Under the pieces are notes generated by a model, which did not search any database, was not told the DNA's origin, and saw only the letters and a program-made list of their open reading frames with translations. This document shows positions 26,001-34,823 of a DNA stretch of 64,000 nucleotides, in pieces (the first letter of the stretch is position 1; every line of letters begins with the position of its first letter). This DNA comes from Halomonas getboli (GTDB lineage Bacteria; Pseudomonadota; Gammaproteobacteria; Pseudomonadales; Halomonadaceae), in contig NZ_JALMEW010000003.1 in the NCBI RefSeq assembly GCF_023094245.1, forward strand, positions 1-64,000, given 5' to 3'. The translations under genes were made by a program, and so were the position numbers.

Positions 26001-26741
26001 GGCGCCATCGTCGGCTCGCAGCCCTTCGGCGGCGAGGGGCTGTCGGGCACCGGCCCCAAGGCCGGCGGCCCGCTCTACGTGCCGCGCTTCCGGCGCACCG
26101 CCGCCGTCGAGCAGCATGACGCGCCCCGGGGCGAGGCCGTGTCTCTCGACGCGCTCCAGGCGGCGCTCGACGGCCTGGATGCGCGCAACTGGGCGGCGCG
26201 ACCCGACCGGGTCGAGGTGCTGCGCAAGGCGCTTTCCGGGCGCCGCGGGGTGGTCCGCAAGGCGCTCGCCGAGACCGCGGCTCTGGACATGACCCCGCAG
26301 ACACTGCCGGGGCCGACGGGGGAGAGCAACCGGCTGGCGCAGTATCCCAAGGGACCGGTGCTGTGCCTGGGGCCGACCCTCGAGATCGCCATCGCCCAGG
26401 CGGCGCAGGCGCTGGGCGCGGGCTGTCCGGCGCTGATCGTCGCCCCCGGCGCGGACGGCGAGGTGCGTTCACTGAGCGCGGCCGGGGCGCCGGTCGCCAC
26501 CCTCGACGGCACCGTGGCCGCCGAGACGCTCACCGCCCTCGACGGCATCGTGGCCGTGGCCGCCGCCGGGGGCGGCGACTGGACCCGGGCGCTGCGCCTC
26601 GCGCTCTCCGAGCGCGATGGTCCCATCGTGCCGCTGGAGACCGAGACCATCGCCCCGGCGCGCTACGTGGTGGAGCGCCACCTGTGCATCGACACCACCG
26701 CCGCCGGCGGCAACGCCAGCCTGCTGGCGAGCGCCGAATAG
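23076..26741 (+). CDS. putA: Bifunctional proline dehydrogenase / P5C dehydrogenase (type B PutA)
   Basis: This 1221-residue enzyme oxidises proline to glutamate by substrate channelling at the inner membrane face. The FAD proline dehydrogenase part (about 60-480) has SVKLSALHPRYE, VRLVKGAYWD, FATHNAHT and RRLLENGANSSFVNQ. The P5C dehydrogenase part (about 530-1000) has ETGGLNAMIV and the nucleophile Cys821 in SAGQRCSALRM. A further roughly 200-residue C-terminal domain follows, as in type B PutA. There is no N-terminal ribbon-helix-helix, so it should not autoregulate. The start has AGGGAG before it; upstream frame residues lack similarity. Confidence 0.96.
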   Translation: MNEANRHPHDTVSEPRARIRAHYDVDEAEVLRGLVERIELSAEQRRQVAEAGANYVSRVRKETSPSMMEAFLAEYGLSTAEGVGLMCLAEALLRVPDAETIDDLIHDKIEPSDWGAHLGKSSSSMVNASTWALMLTGNVLEKDPKGPVRALRGLVRRMGEPVVRTAVGRSMKILGRQFVLGQTIEEGMKNARELEKQGYTYSYDMLGEAARTDDDALRYHEAYAQAIAAIAKQAKGDVRGSPGISVKLSALHPRYETSHRETVMRDLVPRARELVRQAAKANIGFNIDAEEQDRLDLSLDVIEALLADPELAGWDGFGIVVQAYGRRAAPVIEALYDMAERHDRKIMVRLVKGAYWDTEIKLAQEMGVETFPVFTRKVNTDVSYMACARMLLERRDRIYPQFATHNAHTCAAVVAMAGDDKDSYEFQRLHGMGESLHHIVKQSEGTHCRIYAPVGAHRDLLAYLVRRLLENGANSSFVNQVVDTSIPASEVAKDPVAGFERLGDAIANPSIRRPGELFAPERKNSRGYRINEPASILPLLSAREAFADATWTAAPMLVGGPAPRGTAREALSPADGTRVVGQVYEATPEEVAAALDAAEDGYREWSARPVAERAAVLRRTADLYEEHMAELTVIATREAGKMILDGIAEVREAVDFLRYYAVESERLVAEEPGEARGVFVCISPWNFPLAIFTGQIAAALSAGNAVLAKPAEQTPLIAARAVELMREAGLPEAALQLLPGDGPTVGGPLTSDPRIAGVCFTGSTEVAQLIHKALAKNAGPEATLIAETGGLNAMIVDSSALTEQAVRDILISSFQSAGQRCSALRMLYVQEEARERLLTMLDGAMDALVIGDPWNTDTDVSPVIDAEAQADIAGYVATQEKAGKVLKTLPAPDGGTFVTPAVVEVGGIEDLEREIFGPVLHVATFQARDIDKVVDAINAKGYGLTFGLHTRIDDRVQQVVERIHVGNIYVNRNQIGAIVGSQPFGGEGLSGTGPKAGGPLYVPRFRRTAAVEQHDAPRGEAVSLDALQAALDGLDARNWAARPDRVEVLRKALSGRRGVVRKALAETAALDMTPQTLPGPTGESNRLAQYPKGPVLCLGPTLEIAIAQAAQALGAGCPALIVAPGADGEVRSLSAAGAPVATLDGTVAAETLTALDGIVAVAAAGGGDWTRALRLALSERDGPIVPLETETIAPARYVVERHLCIDTTAAGGNASLLASAE

Positions 26742-26783
26742 GCGATTCGCCCACGTCCCAACGCGATGTTTCACCTATCTGCT

Positions 26784-26810
26784 GCGAGCCCGGCCCCCGG
26801 CCGGGCTCGC
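26784..26810. terminator. GC hairpin after putA
   Basis: An 11-bp perfect stem GCGAGCCCGGC/GCCGGGCTCGC lies 43 bases past the putA stop. There is no T run, so it may be a weak terminator or RNA-stability hairpin. Confidence 0.5.
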
Positions 26811-26976
26811 GGTCTGTCGGGCATTCGATCGCTGGCGCCCGGGCATCCGGGCCTTGAAAAGTCGTGAAGCATCGCCACATCCCCATCGCGGGCCTCATAT
26901 GGCCCCGCCGTGCGGCCAATCGCCGTCGGTAGCGAGATCGAATCTGAACCCATTCCGACTGCAAAGGAGGTAGTGG

Positions 26977-27969
26977 ATGTCAGTGCAGACATCGTCCGAC
27001 CGACCGATGGAACAGACGACCCGGTTCGAGATCGTCGATTCCCCGGATCCCCAGAGCCGAGTGCGCAGCGCGCCGCTGCCCGGCGAGGATCCCTATCCCA
27101 CCCGCCTTGCCGAGCCTCTCGATCTGCCCTGGCTGAATCGCCAGGAGCCGGTGGTGAAGGGGCGCGACCGGCAGGGTCCGCTGTCCGCGGCGCAGCTCGA
27201 TGCGTTCGAACGCCAGGGCTTTCTGTTCGAGCCCGACTTCCTCGCGGGCGACGAGCTCGACGAGCTGCGCCGGGAGCTCCAGCGGCTGCTCGACCACGAT
27301 GCCTACCGCGGGCGCGATTTCAGCATCACCGAGCCCCGAGGCAACGAGATCCGCTCGCTGTTCGCCGTGCACTTCCTGTCGCAGCGCTTCGGCCGCCTGG
27401 CCCATGACCCGCGCCTGACCGACCGCGCCCGGCAGATCCTCGGCGGCGAGCCCTACGTGCACCAGTCGCGCATCAACTACAAGCCGGGCTTCGAGGGCCA
27501 GGGCTTCAACTGGCACTCCGACTTCGAGACCTGGCACGCCGAGGACGGTATGCCGGCCATGCATGCGGTGAGCGCCTCCATCGTGCTGACCGACAATCAC
27601 GCCTTCAACGGCCCGCTGATGCTGGTGCCGGGCTCCCACCGGGTGTTCGTTCCCTGCCTCGGCGAGACGCCGGAGGACAATCACAAGCAGTCGCTGAAGA
27701 CTCAGGAGATCGGCGTGCCGGGCCGCGAGGCGCTACGGCGGCTGATCGACCGCCACGGCATCGAGGCGCCCACCGGCGCGGCCGGCGGGCTGCTGCTGTT
27801 CGACTGCAACACCCTGCACGGTTCCAACGCCAACATGTCGCCGGACCCGCGCAGCAACGCCTTCTTCGTCTACAACCGCCGCGACAATCGCTGCGTCGAG
27901 CCCTTCGCCGCCGGCAAGCGTCGTCCGCGTTTCCTGGCCCACGACCCCGACGAGGACTGGACGCCCTGA
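26977..27969 (+). CDS. ectD: Ectoine hydroxylase
   Basis: This 330-residue Fe(II)/2-oxoglutarate dioxygenase converts ectoine to 5-hydroxyectoine, a compatible solute. The EctD signature GFNWHSDFETWHAEDGMP carries the iron ligands His180 and Asp182; the distal ligand His281 is in TLHGSNANMSPDPR. NGPLMLVPGSH is also typical. AAAGGAGG lies before the ATG; an in-frame ATG at 27007 is possible. No ectABC is nearby, so ectoine must come from another locus. It strongly suggests a halophile. Confidence 0.97.
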   Translation: MSVQTSSDRPMEQTTRFEIVDSPDPQSRVRSAPLPGEDPYPTRLAEPLDLPWLNRQEPVVKGRDRQGPLSAAQLDAFERQGFLFEPDFLAGDELDELRRELQRLLDHDAYRGRDFSITEPRGNEIRSLFAVHFLSQRFGRLAHDPRLTDRARQILGGEPYVHQSRINYKPGFEGQGFNWHSDFETWHAEDGMPAMHAVSASIVLTDNHAFNGPLMLVPGSHRVFVPCLGETPEDNHKQSLKTQEIGVPGREALRRLIDRHGIEAPTGAAGGLLLFDCNTLHGSNANMSPDPRSNAFFVYNRRDNRCVEPFAAGKRRPRFLAHDPDEDWTP

Positions 27970-28078
27970 CCGTCGCCCGACGAGCCGCGAGCAAGGTCTT
28001 GGCCTGACGACGACTGGCTGGCGCGCGTAGACTGAGGGCTTAGCCGTTTCCGTTCCGTCAGCCAGGAGTCGCATCGTC

Positions 28079-28753
28079 ATGCGTTTCGTTCCCCGTTTCA
28101 CCGATGGTCGGGCCTTCCCGCAGCCGCTGGGCAAGATCGTCTGCGTCGGCCGCAACTATGCCGAGCATGCCCGGGAGCTCGACAACCCGGTGCCCGAGGC
28201 GCCGCTGCTGTTCATCAAGCCGGCCTCCAGTGCCGTGAGCCTAGAGGAGACCATCGACGCGCCCTTCGCCCGCGGCGAGGTGCACTTCGAGACCGAGCTG
28301 GCGCTGCTGGTGGGGGAGACGCTGAAGGACGCCGACGCCGCCGACGCCGCCGAGGCCGAGCGGGCCATCGTCGGCATCGGTCTCGCGCTGGATCTGACCC
28401 TGCGCGACGTGCAGGGCAGGCTGAAGGCGAAGGGGCATCCCTGGGAGGTGGCCAAGGGCTTCGACGGCGCCTGCCCGCTGTCGGCCTTCCTGCCGCTGGG
28501 CGCGGTGCCCAACTGGAGCGCCCTGGCCTTCACCCTGGCGGTGGACGGCGAGGAGCGCCAGCACGGCCACGGTGCCGATATGCTGTTCCCCGTGCCGGAA
28601 CTGGTGGCCGAGATGAGCCGCCACTTCACCTTGGAACCGGGCGACGTGGTGCTGACAGGCACCCCGGCCGGCGTGGGCGAGCTGTCCCGCGGCGCCGAGC
28701 TGCGCCTGGCACTGACCGGGGGATTGGAGGTCGTGACGCGGGTCGTCGACTGA
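28079..28753 (+). CDS. ycgM: FAH-family protein, YcgM-like
   Basis: This 224-residue fumarylacetoacetate-hydrolase-fold protein resembles E. coli YcgM: KIVCVGRNYAEHARE, LFIKPASS, the metal ligands in HFETELALLVG, ALDLTLRDVQG and VVLTGTPAGVG. Members act as acylpyruvate hydrolases, decarboxylases or oxaloacetate tautomerases with Mg or Mn; the substrate here cannot be read from sequence. An Ala/Asp-rich stretch (DADAADAAEAE) extends the loop after the first metal ligands. It ends at a strong bidirectional terminator. Confidence 0.9.
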   Translation: MRFVPRFTDGRAFPQPLGKIVCVGRNYAEHARELDNPVPEAPLLFIKPASSAVSLEETIDAPFARGEVHFETELALLVGETLKDADAADAAEAERAIVGIGLALDLTLRDVQGRLKAKGHPWEVAKGFDGACPLSAFLPLGAVPNWSALAFTLAVDGEERQHGHGADMLFPVPELVAEMSRHFTLEPGDVVLTGTPAGVGELSRGAELRLALTGGLEVVTRVVD

Positions 28754-28776
28754 CGCGCCGCGAATCGGCTCCGATA

Positions 28777-28821
28777 GACGACAAGGCCCCCGCCGGCGAT
28801 GCCGGCGGGGGCCTTGTCGTC
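28777..28821. terminator. Bidirectional terminator between ycgM and gcd
   Basis: A perfect 21-bp stem (GACGACAAGGCCCCCGCCGGC around GAT) sits between convergent genes. It is one of the longest hairpins in the window. Confidence 0.8.
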
Positions 28822-28853
28822 TGGGAACGCCTCCGGAGAGGCGCCCCTGGCCG

Positions 28854-31196
28854 TTACTGCTGAGGCAGCTTGTAGGCCATCACGTAGTCACCGATGGTGG
28901 TGCCGATGGAACCGTGGCCCCCGGCGACCTGGACGACCATCTGCTCGCCCTGGCTGTTGAGGTAGGTCATCGGCGTGGCCTGACCGCCGGCCGGCAGGCG
29001 GGTTTCCCACAGCTGCTCGCCGGTGTGCAGGTCATAGCCGCGCAGGTAGTTGTCCACGCTGGCGGCCAGGAACACCACGCCGCTGTCGGTGATCACCGGG
29101 CCGCCGATGCCGGGCACGCCCATCTTGATCTTCAGCGGCAGCGCGGTCATGTCCTCGACGGTGCCGTTCTTGTGCTGCCAGGCGACCTCGCCGGTGCGCA
29201 GGTCGGTGCCGGCCACGTAACCCCACGGGGGCTGCTGGCAGGGCACGCCGAACGGCGACAGGAACGGCTTCATGTCGACGGCATAGGGGCCGCCGGCGTT
29301 GGCGTTGAGGCCGTGCTCACCCTGGTTGGCGCCGGACATGTCGGCGTTGTCCTTCGGCACCAGGGTGGAGGTGAAGGCCAGATAGAGCGGCATGCCGAAC
29401 ATCACCTGGCGCTTCGGATCCACCGCGATGCTGCCCCAGTTGAAGACACCGAAGTTGCCCGGGAAGACGATGGTGCCCTGCTCGGAGGGCGGCGTGTACT
29501 GGCCCTCGTAGCGCAGCGACTTGAACTGGATGCGGCACATCAGCTGGTCGAACGGCGTGGCGCCCCACATGTCCGCTTCGCGCAGGGTCGGCGGACGGAA
29601 GGACAGGCTGGACTTCGGCTGCGTCGGAGAGGCGTGGTCGCCCTCGATGGTGCCCTGCGGTGCCGGCTCCTCGGACACTGGGAAGATCGCCTCGCCGGTC
29701 TTGCGGTTCAGCACGTAGACGTCGCCCTGCTTGGTGGGAACCACCAGGGCCGGCTGGGTGCCGCTGTCGGTGTCGAGATCGACCAGGCTCGGCTGGGCCG
29801 GGGTGTCCATGTCCCACAGATCGTGGTGCACGAACTGGTGGACCCACGCCACCTGGCCGGTCTCGAGGCTCAGCGCCACCACCGAGGTCGCGTACTTCTC
29901 CTCGGCTTCGGTGCGGTACATGCCGAGCTGGTCCGGGGTGCGGTTGCCCATCGGCAGGTAGATCAGCCCCAGGTCCTCGTCGGCGCTGGCGATCGACCAG
30001 CTGTTCGGAGAGCTGGTGGTGTAGACCTCGTCCGGGCCGATCGGCGCGGTCTCGTCCGGATTGCCGGAATCCCAGTTCCACACCAGTTCACCGGTCTTGG
30101 CGTCGTAGGCGCGGATCACACCGGACGGCGAATTGATGGCGTAGTTGTCGTTGACCGAACCGGCCACCACGACCTTGCCATCGGCCACCACGGGCGGCGA
30201 GGTGGAGTAGTAGAAGCCGGCCTGCTTGTACGGCATGTTGTGCATCAGGTCCAGCTCGCCGTTGTCGGCGAAGTTGGCGCAGCGAGCGCCGGTGGCCGGA
30301 TCGACGGCCAGCAGGCGGGCGTCGGAGGTCGGCATGAACAGCTGGGCGTCGCACTGGACGGGCGCCAGGTCCTCGGCCGGGCCGCTGGCGACCTGCACGT
30401 CGAGACTGTCGGCGTCGCCGGAGGCCGGCGGTAGATAGGAAACGCCGCGGCAGGTCTGGTGCTGGCGCGAGCTCTCGGCCGGCGGCTTGGCGTCATAGAC
30501 CCACTGCTGCTCGCCGGTATCGGCGTTCAGCGCGACCAGCCAGTTGTGCGGGGTGCACAGGAACAGCGAGTTGCCCACCTTCAGCGGGGTGACCTCGTAG
30601 GTGGTCTCGCCCACATCGTCGGGGCCCTTCACATCGCCGGTCTGGTACTGCCAGGCCAGTTCCAGGTCGCCCACGTTATCGGGGGTGATCTGGTCCAGCG
30701 GCGAGAAGCGCTGGCCCATGTTGCTGCGACCGTAGGCGTGCCAGCTCGCGTCCGGGCTATCGCCGAGGTCGGGATTCTCGGTGACCACGTCGCGGTTCAG
30801 CTCACCATCGATACGATGCTGGTCCACGGCCATGCTGCCCAGCAGGCCGACGCCGATGACCGCCCATACCGGCAGCAGCACGGCGGTGCCGAGGCGGGAG
30901 CCGCCCTTGGCCGGCCACAGCAGCGGGATGGCAAGCAGCAGGAAGATGCCGAGGCGCGGGGCCAGCGGCCACCAGTCATAGCCGGATTCCCACAGCGCCC
31001 AGGCGGCGGTCGCCGCCAGGAACAGCGCATACAGCAGCTGGGCCTTGGGGCGGCGAGAGCGCGTCATGACGCCGACGGCGATCAGCACGATGCCGGAGAT
31101 GGCGTAGTACCAGCTGCCGTCGAGGGTGATCAGCCACAGGCCACCCCCGAGCAGGGCCAGCCCCACCAGCCAGAAAATGAGAGAGAGTATGATCAT
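28854..31196 (-). CDS. gcd: Membrane-bound PQQ-dependent glucose dehydrogenase family
   Basis: This 780-residue quinoprotein has five N-terminal transmembrane segments (about 1-125) and then a periplasmic beta-propeller PQQ domain. Motifs include WHAYGRSNMGQRFSPLDQI, TPLKVGNSLFLCTPHN, HQTCRGVSY, and VHHDLWDMDTPAQPSLVD. It oxidises aldose, or quinate/shikimate in related enzymes, and feeds electrons to ubiquinone. Length and topology fit glucose dehydrogenase. The start has AAGGAG upstream within a CTTGCTC triplication. No PQQ synthesis genes are in the window. Confidence 0.92.
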   Translation of the reverse strand: MIILSLIFWLVGLALLGGGLWLITLDGSWYYAISGIVLIAVGVMTRSRRPKAQLLYALFLAATAAWALWESGYDWWPLAPRLGIFLLLAIPLLWPAKGGSRLGTAVLLPVWAVIGVGLLGSMAVDQHRIDGELNRDVVTENPDLGDSPDASWHAYGRSNMGQRFSPLDQITPDNVGDLELAWQYQTGDVKGPDDVGETTYEVTPLKVGNSLFLCTPHNWLVALNADTGEQQWVYDAKPPAESSRQHQTCRGVSYLPPASGDADSLDVQVASGPAEDLAPVQCDAQLFMPTSDARLLAVDPATGARCANFADNGELDLMHNMPYKQAGFYYSTSPPVVADGKVVVAGSVNDNYAINSPSGVIRAYDAKTGELVWNWDSGNPDETAPIGPDEVYTTSSPNSWSIASADEDLGLIYLPMGNRTPDQLGMYRTEAEEKYATSVVALSLETGQVAWVHQFVHHDLWDMDTPAQPSLVDLDTDSGTQPALVVPTKQGDVYVLNRKTGEAIFPVSEEPAPQGTIEGDHASPTQPKSSLSFRPPTLREADMWGATPFDQLMCRIQFKSLRYEGQYTPPSEQGTIVFPGNFGVFNWGSIAVDPKRQVMFGMPLYLAFTSTLVPKDNADMSGANQGEHGLNANAGGPYAVDMKPFLSPFGVPCQQPPWGYVAGTDLRTGEVAWQHKNGTVEDMTALPLKIKMGVPGIGGPVITDSGVVFLAASVDNYLRGYDLHTGEQLWETRLPAGGQATPMTYLNSQGEQMVVQVAGGHGSIGTTIGDYVMAYKLPQQ

Positions 31197-31198
31197 GA

Positions 31199-31219
31199 GC
31201 CCTTGCTCCTTGCTCCTTG
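31199..31219. repeat. 7-base triplication over the gcd ribosome binding site
   Basis: CCTTGCT/CCTTGCT/CCTTGCG lies directly before the gcd start. On the coding strand it gives repeated GCAAGGA blocks, so two possible Shine-Dalgarno sites precede the ATG. Confidence 0.7.
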
Positions 31220-31315
31220 CGATGTGTCAGGGATACATCCATGATAAAACATTAGGATGCAAATAAAAATGGCATCAGCGGACCATTTCCGCGTGCCGGG
31301 CACGCAACAACGATC

Positions 31316-31348
31316 TCACGCCTTCACTATGGTTCAGTGAAGGCGTGA
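31316..31348. terminator. Hairpin downstream of speA
   Basis: A perfect 13-bp stem (TCACGCCTTCACT around ATGGTTC) lies 19 bases past the speA stop. There is no T run on the speA strand, so it may be a factor-dependent or stability hairpin. Confidence 0.55.
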
Positions 31349-31366
31349 CGTCAGGTCGGCGCTGAG

Positions 31367-33289
31367 TTATTCCAGGTAGGTGTAGCCTTCGAGGCCTTCC
31401 GACAGGTCGGCGAGGAAACGCGACTGTTCGTCGCCGTCGAGGCCGCTGGCGGCGAGCTGGTCGGCGAGACGCTGGCGCAGCACCTCGGCGTCGAAGTCCA
31501 CGTAGCCGAGCACGTCGGCGACCCGGTCGCCGCGGCGGCGATGGTCGAGGCGCCAGGCGCCGTGCTCGTCCAGCGAGGCGTCCACCGAGTCGGTGTCGCC
31601 GAACAGATTGTGCAGGTCGCCGAGGATCTCCTGATAGGCGCCGACCAGGAAGAAGCCCAGCAGGCGCTCCTCGTCGTCGTCCCACTCGGGCAGCGGCAGC
31701 GTGGCCTCGACGCCCTCGCCGTCCACATAGCCGTCGATGCGGCCGTCGCTGTCGCAGGTGATGTCCTGAATCACCGCGCGCCGCGCGGGCGGGCGGTCCA
31801 GGCCGCTCAGCGGCAGCACCGGGAAGATCTGGTCGATCCCCCAGACGTCGGGCACCGACTGGAACAGCGAGAAGTTGACGAACAGCTTGTCGGCCAGCTT
31901 CTCGGCGAGCTCGTCGTGGATCTCGCGATGGGCGCGATTGCGCGGATCGAGGCGTTCGCGCAGCCGGGCGCAGGCGGCGCTGTAGACGCCTTCGCCCTCG
32001 GCGCGGGCCTCGAGCCCGGCCAGCCCCATCACGAAGCGCTCCTGCAGCTCGCCGATGGCCTGGCCCAGGTCGTGCCAGGCCTCGACCAGCCCGCGCGGGG
32101 CCTGGTCGGCCGCCAGGGCGTCGTGGACCCGCCACAGTTCGGCGACCTGGGGGTCGCCCTCGACCCGGGCCGTCGGCGCCCGGGTGTCGGCGCGCTCCTC
32201 GCCGATCACGTTGGTGATCAGCACCGCATGGTGTGCGGTCAGGGCGCGGCCCGACTCGCTGATCAGGTGCGGATGAGGCAGCCCCGCCTCCTCGCATACC
32301 TGGGCGAAGGCCGCCACCACGTTGCGGGCGTACTCGCGCATGGAGTAGTTGATCGAGCAGAAGCTGCGCGACCGGGTGCCCTCGTAGTCGATGCCGAGCC
32401 CGCCGCCCACGTCGACGGTATCCACCGGCGCGCCCAGCGTGATCAGGCTCTGGTAGAAGCGGGCGCACTCGCGCAGGCCGCGCTGGATGTCGCGGATGTT
32501 GGCGATCTGCGAGCCCAGGTGGAAGTGCACCAGCTGCAGGCTGCCCAGGGCATCGGCCTCGCGCAGCCGCTCGACCACGGCCTGGATCTGCCCGGCGGTG
32601 AGGCCGAACTTGGACTTCTCGCCGCCGGTGTTCTGCCACTTGCCCTTGCCCACCGAGGCCAGCCGGGCGCGCAGGCCGATGCGCGGCCGCACGCCCAGGC
32701 GCTCGGCCTCCTCGAGGATCAGCGGCAGCTCCGAGAGCTTCTCCACCACCAGATAGACGCGATGGCCGAGCTTCTCGCCCATCAGTGCCAGGCGGATGTA
32801 CTCGCGGTCCTTGTAGCCGTTGCAGACGATCAGCGAGGGGCCGTCGCCGGACAGCGCCAGTACCGCCAGCAGCTCCGGCTTGCTGCCGGCCTCCAGGCCG
32901 ACCCGATCGTGGCCGCGCTCGCGGGTGTTGAGGATCTCCTCGACCACCCGGCGCTGCTGGTTGACCTTGATCGGGTAGACCGCGGTGTAGCCGCCGCCGA
33001 ACGCCTCCTCTTCCATGGCCCCGTCGAAGGCGGCGCACAGCTGCTCGACGCGGTCGTGGAGGATGTCGGTGAAGCGGACCAGCACCGGCAGCCGCAGGCC
33101 GGCCTCGCGCAGCTGCGCGATCAGCGGCGAGAGCGGCAGCGCCGGGCCATCGTCCTCGCTGCCGAGCGGTCTCACCAGGGCCTGGCCGTCGTCGGCCACG
33201 TCGAAGTAGCCGCTGCCCCACTGGTCGATGTTCCAGGTGTGCCGGGCGCGCTGGGCGGGCCCGGTCATGCTGCCCATGCTCAGGCTCAT
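31367..33289 (-). CDS. speA: Biosynthetic arginine decarboxylase
   Basis: This 640-residue PLP enzyme of the alanine-racemase fold converts arginine to agmatine for polyamine synthesis. The PLP Lys108 is in YPIKVNQQ. Further motifs are GLEAGSKPELL, HFHLGSQ, VDVGGGLGIDYEG and CDSDGRIDGYV with the dimer-site Cys. GAGG lies seven bases before the ATG at 33289; ATGs at 33274 and 33268 are alternatives. Its start overlaps the thrB stop (ATGA), an unusual coupling of threonine and polyamine genes. Confidence 0.96.
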   Translation of the reverse strand: MSLSMGSMTGPAQRARHTWNIDQWGSGYFDVADDGQALVRPLGSEDDGPALPLSPLIAQLREAGLRLPVLVRFTDILHDRVEQLCAAFDGAMEEEAFGGGYTAVYPIKVNQQRRVVEEILNTRERGHDRVGLEAGSKPELLAVLALSGDGPSLIVCNGYKDREYIRLALMGEKLGHRVYLVVEKLSELPLILEEAERLGVRPRIGLRARLASVGKGKWQNTGGEKSKFGLTAGQIQAVVERLREADALGSLQLVHFHLGSQIANIRDIQRGLRECARFYQSLITLGAPVDTVDVGGGLGIDYEGTRSRSFCSINYSMREYARNVVAAFAQVCEEAGLPHPHLISESGRALTAHHAVLITNVIGEERADTRAPTARVEGDPQVAELWRVHDALAADQAPRGLVEAWHDLGQAIGELQERFVMGLAGLEARAEGEGVYSAACARLRERLDPRNRAHREIHDELAEKLADKLFVNFSLFQSVPDVWGIDQIFPVLPLSGLDRPPARRAVIQDITCDSDGRIDGYVDGEGVEATLPLPEWDDDEERLLGFFLVGAYQEILGDLHNLFGDTDSVDASLDEHGAWRLDHRRRGDRVADVLGYVDFDAEVLRQRLADQLAASGLDGDEQSRFLADLSEGLEGYTYLE

Positions 33290-34245
33290 CGAGCGGCCTC
33301 GGGCAGCGGCAGGGCGCCGTCGGCGATGCGCCGCTTGAGCACGGTGCGGAACACGTCCGGGTCGTGGGGCGTGAGATCGTGGGCGGGCGGGTCGACGTAG
33401 ACCACCAGCAGCCGCGACAGCCAGTAGCGCAGCGCGGTCATGCGCAGCATCATCGGCCAGGCCTCGCGCTCGCTGTCCTCCAGCGGACGCCGCGCCTGAT
33501 AGGCGCCGAGCAGCGCCTCATAGCGCGCCGGGTCGAGCCGGCCGTCGGCCTCGGTGGCCCAGTCGTTGATCACGATGGCGAGGTCGAACAGCAGGTCGCC
33601 GGTGCAGCCGTTGTAGAAGTCGATCAGCCCGCCCAGCGCGTCGCCGTCGAACAGGGTGTTGTCGCGGAACAGGTCGCCGTGGATCGCGCCCTGAGGCAGC
33701 GTCGGCGCGTCGCCGAAGAAGCCCTGGTAGATCTCCACCTCGTCCTTCATCAGCGCCTGATCCTCGGGCGAGAGATAGGCCAGCACCTTGTGATGCATCG
33801 GCAGCAGCCAGTGCAGGTCGCGCGGGTTGGGGCGGTGGCCCGGGAAGCGCCGCGAGACCTTGTGCATGCGGCCGAGAGCGTCGCCCAGCGCCCGGCACTG
33901 GGCCAGGTTGGGGGCCTCGGGATGCTTGCCGGGCAGGCGCGGGAACAGCAGCGCCGGCTTGCCGGCGAGGCTGTGCAGGGCGATGCCGTCGCGGTCGTGA
34001 AGCGGCCCGGGCACGGGCAGACGGTGCTCGTCCAGGTAGTCGAGCAGCTCGACGAAGAACGGCAGCTCCTCGTGCTCGCCCTGCTCGAACAGCGTGAGCA
34101 CCAGCTCGCGACGGTCGGTGGTGACGAAGAAGGTGCTGTTCTCGGTGCCGGCGGGCACGCCCTTGCAGGCGACCAGCGAACCGGCGTCGAAGCGGCTCAG
34201 GAACGTCTCGACCTGGGAGTCGGTCAGCGGTGTGAATACGGCCAT
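33286..34245 (-). CDS. thrB: Homoserine kinase (ThrB2 type)
   Basis: This 319-residue kinase has the choline-kinase-like fold used by Pseudomonas-type ThrB, not the GHMP fold of E. coli ThrB. It has the N-terminal MAVFTPLTDSQVETFLSRF, GTENSTFFV nucleotide loop, catalytic AIHGDLFRDNTLFDG (HGD-x4-N) and GLIDFYNGC. It phosphorylates homoserine for threonine synthesis. The start is set by the conserved N-terminus. It is followed by speA with a 4-base overlap and preceded by the DUF2782 gene. Confidence 0.93.
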   Translation of the reverse strand: MAVFTPLTDSQVETFLSRFDAGSLVACKGVPAGTENSTFFVTTDRRELVLTLFEQGEHEELPFFVELLDYLDEHRLPVPGPLHDRDGIALHSLAGKPALLFPRLPGKHPEAPNLAQCRALGDALGRMHKVSRRFPGHRPNPRDLHWLLPMHHKVLAYLSPEDQALMKDEVEIYQGFFGDAPTLPQGAIHGDLFRDNTLFDGDALGGLIDFYNGCTGDLLFDLAIVINDWATEADGRLDPARYEALLGAYQARRPLEDSEREAWPMMLRMTALRYWLSRLLVVYVDPPAHDLTPHDPDVFRTVLKRRIADGALPLPEAAR

Positions 34246-34345
34246 GGATGTCTCGCCCGGGTATGCGAAGCCGCCTATTGTAGCGGCTTGGCGGCGTGAT
34301 GCACGAACCGGATGGCGTCGCCCCCGCGGTCGGCGGGGGCGAGGG

Positions 34346-34639
34346 TCAGAAACGCTTGAGGACCCACTCGGGCACGGCGATGCGCTGGCCGTTCTGGCGC
34401 TCGAAGTCGCCGTCGCCGTCGCGGTCGACCAGGTAGTAGGAGGGCCCGGCGGCGGGCTTGATCTCGATGGCATAGAGCTCACCGTTGACCCGGTACTCGC
34501 GGATGGTGCGGTCTTCTTCCTGGCGGATGGTGACGTCCGGCTCGACGTCGGTGCTGGACTGGGCCAGGGCCGGCAGGGCGGCGGTGACGAGGGCCAGGCC
34601 GGCCAGCGGCGCAAGCAGGGCGGAGCGCATGAGGTTCAT
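34346..34639 (-). CDS. DUF2782 exported protein
   Basis: This 97-residue protein has a signal peptide (MNLMRSALLAPLAGLALVTAALPALA) and the DUF2782 core: VTIRQEEDRTIREYRVNGELYAIEIKP, then YYLVDRDGDGDFER and VPEWVLKRF. AGGAG lies seven bases before the ATG. The order thrB / DUF2782 / polA is also seen in Pseudomonas, which supports the call. The function is unknown. It is divergent from polA. Confidence 0.9.
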   Translation of the reverse strand: MNLMRSALLAPLAGLALVTAALPALAQSSTDVEPDVTIRQEEDRTIREYRVNGELYAIEIKPAAGPSYYLVDRDGDGDFERQNGQRIAVPEWVLKRF

Positions 34640-34823
34640 GGTGTTCTCCTGACCATGGGGTTGCCCCCAGTGTATGCCCTTGGCGGTCGACAACGCATGC
34701 TTTGCCCGGCAAATCGGCTCGGCAATGCGTATCATGACTGACCAGGATCAGGGGCGGCGCTCGCGATGACCGCCGGCCCCTCGACACGCGATCATCTGCC
34801 CAGCCTGCAAGGGATGCCGATTC

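Noticed and set aside
23337-26117. A 926-codon open frame on the minus strand inside putA
   Set aside because: It is the antisense shadow of putA in GC-rich DNA, with low-complexity His/Gly/Arg composition and no family similarity, while the plus-strand PutA motifs are unmistakable.
26977-27969. Phytanoyl-CoA dioxygenase or other 2-oxoglutarate enzyme in place of EctD
   Set aside because: The HSDFETWHAEDGMP signature and the distal HGSNANMSPDPR motif are specific to ectoine hydroxylase.
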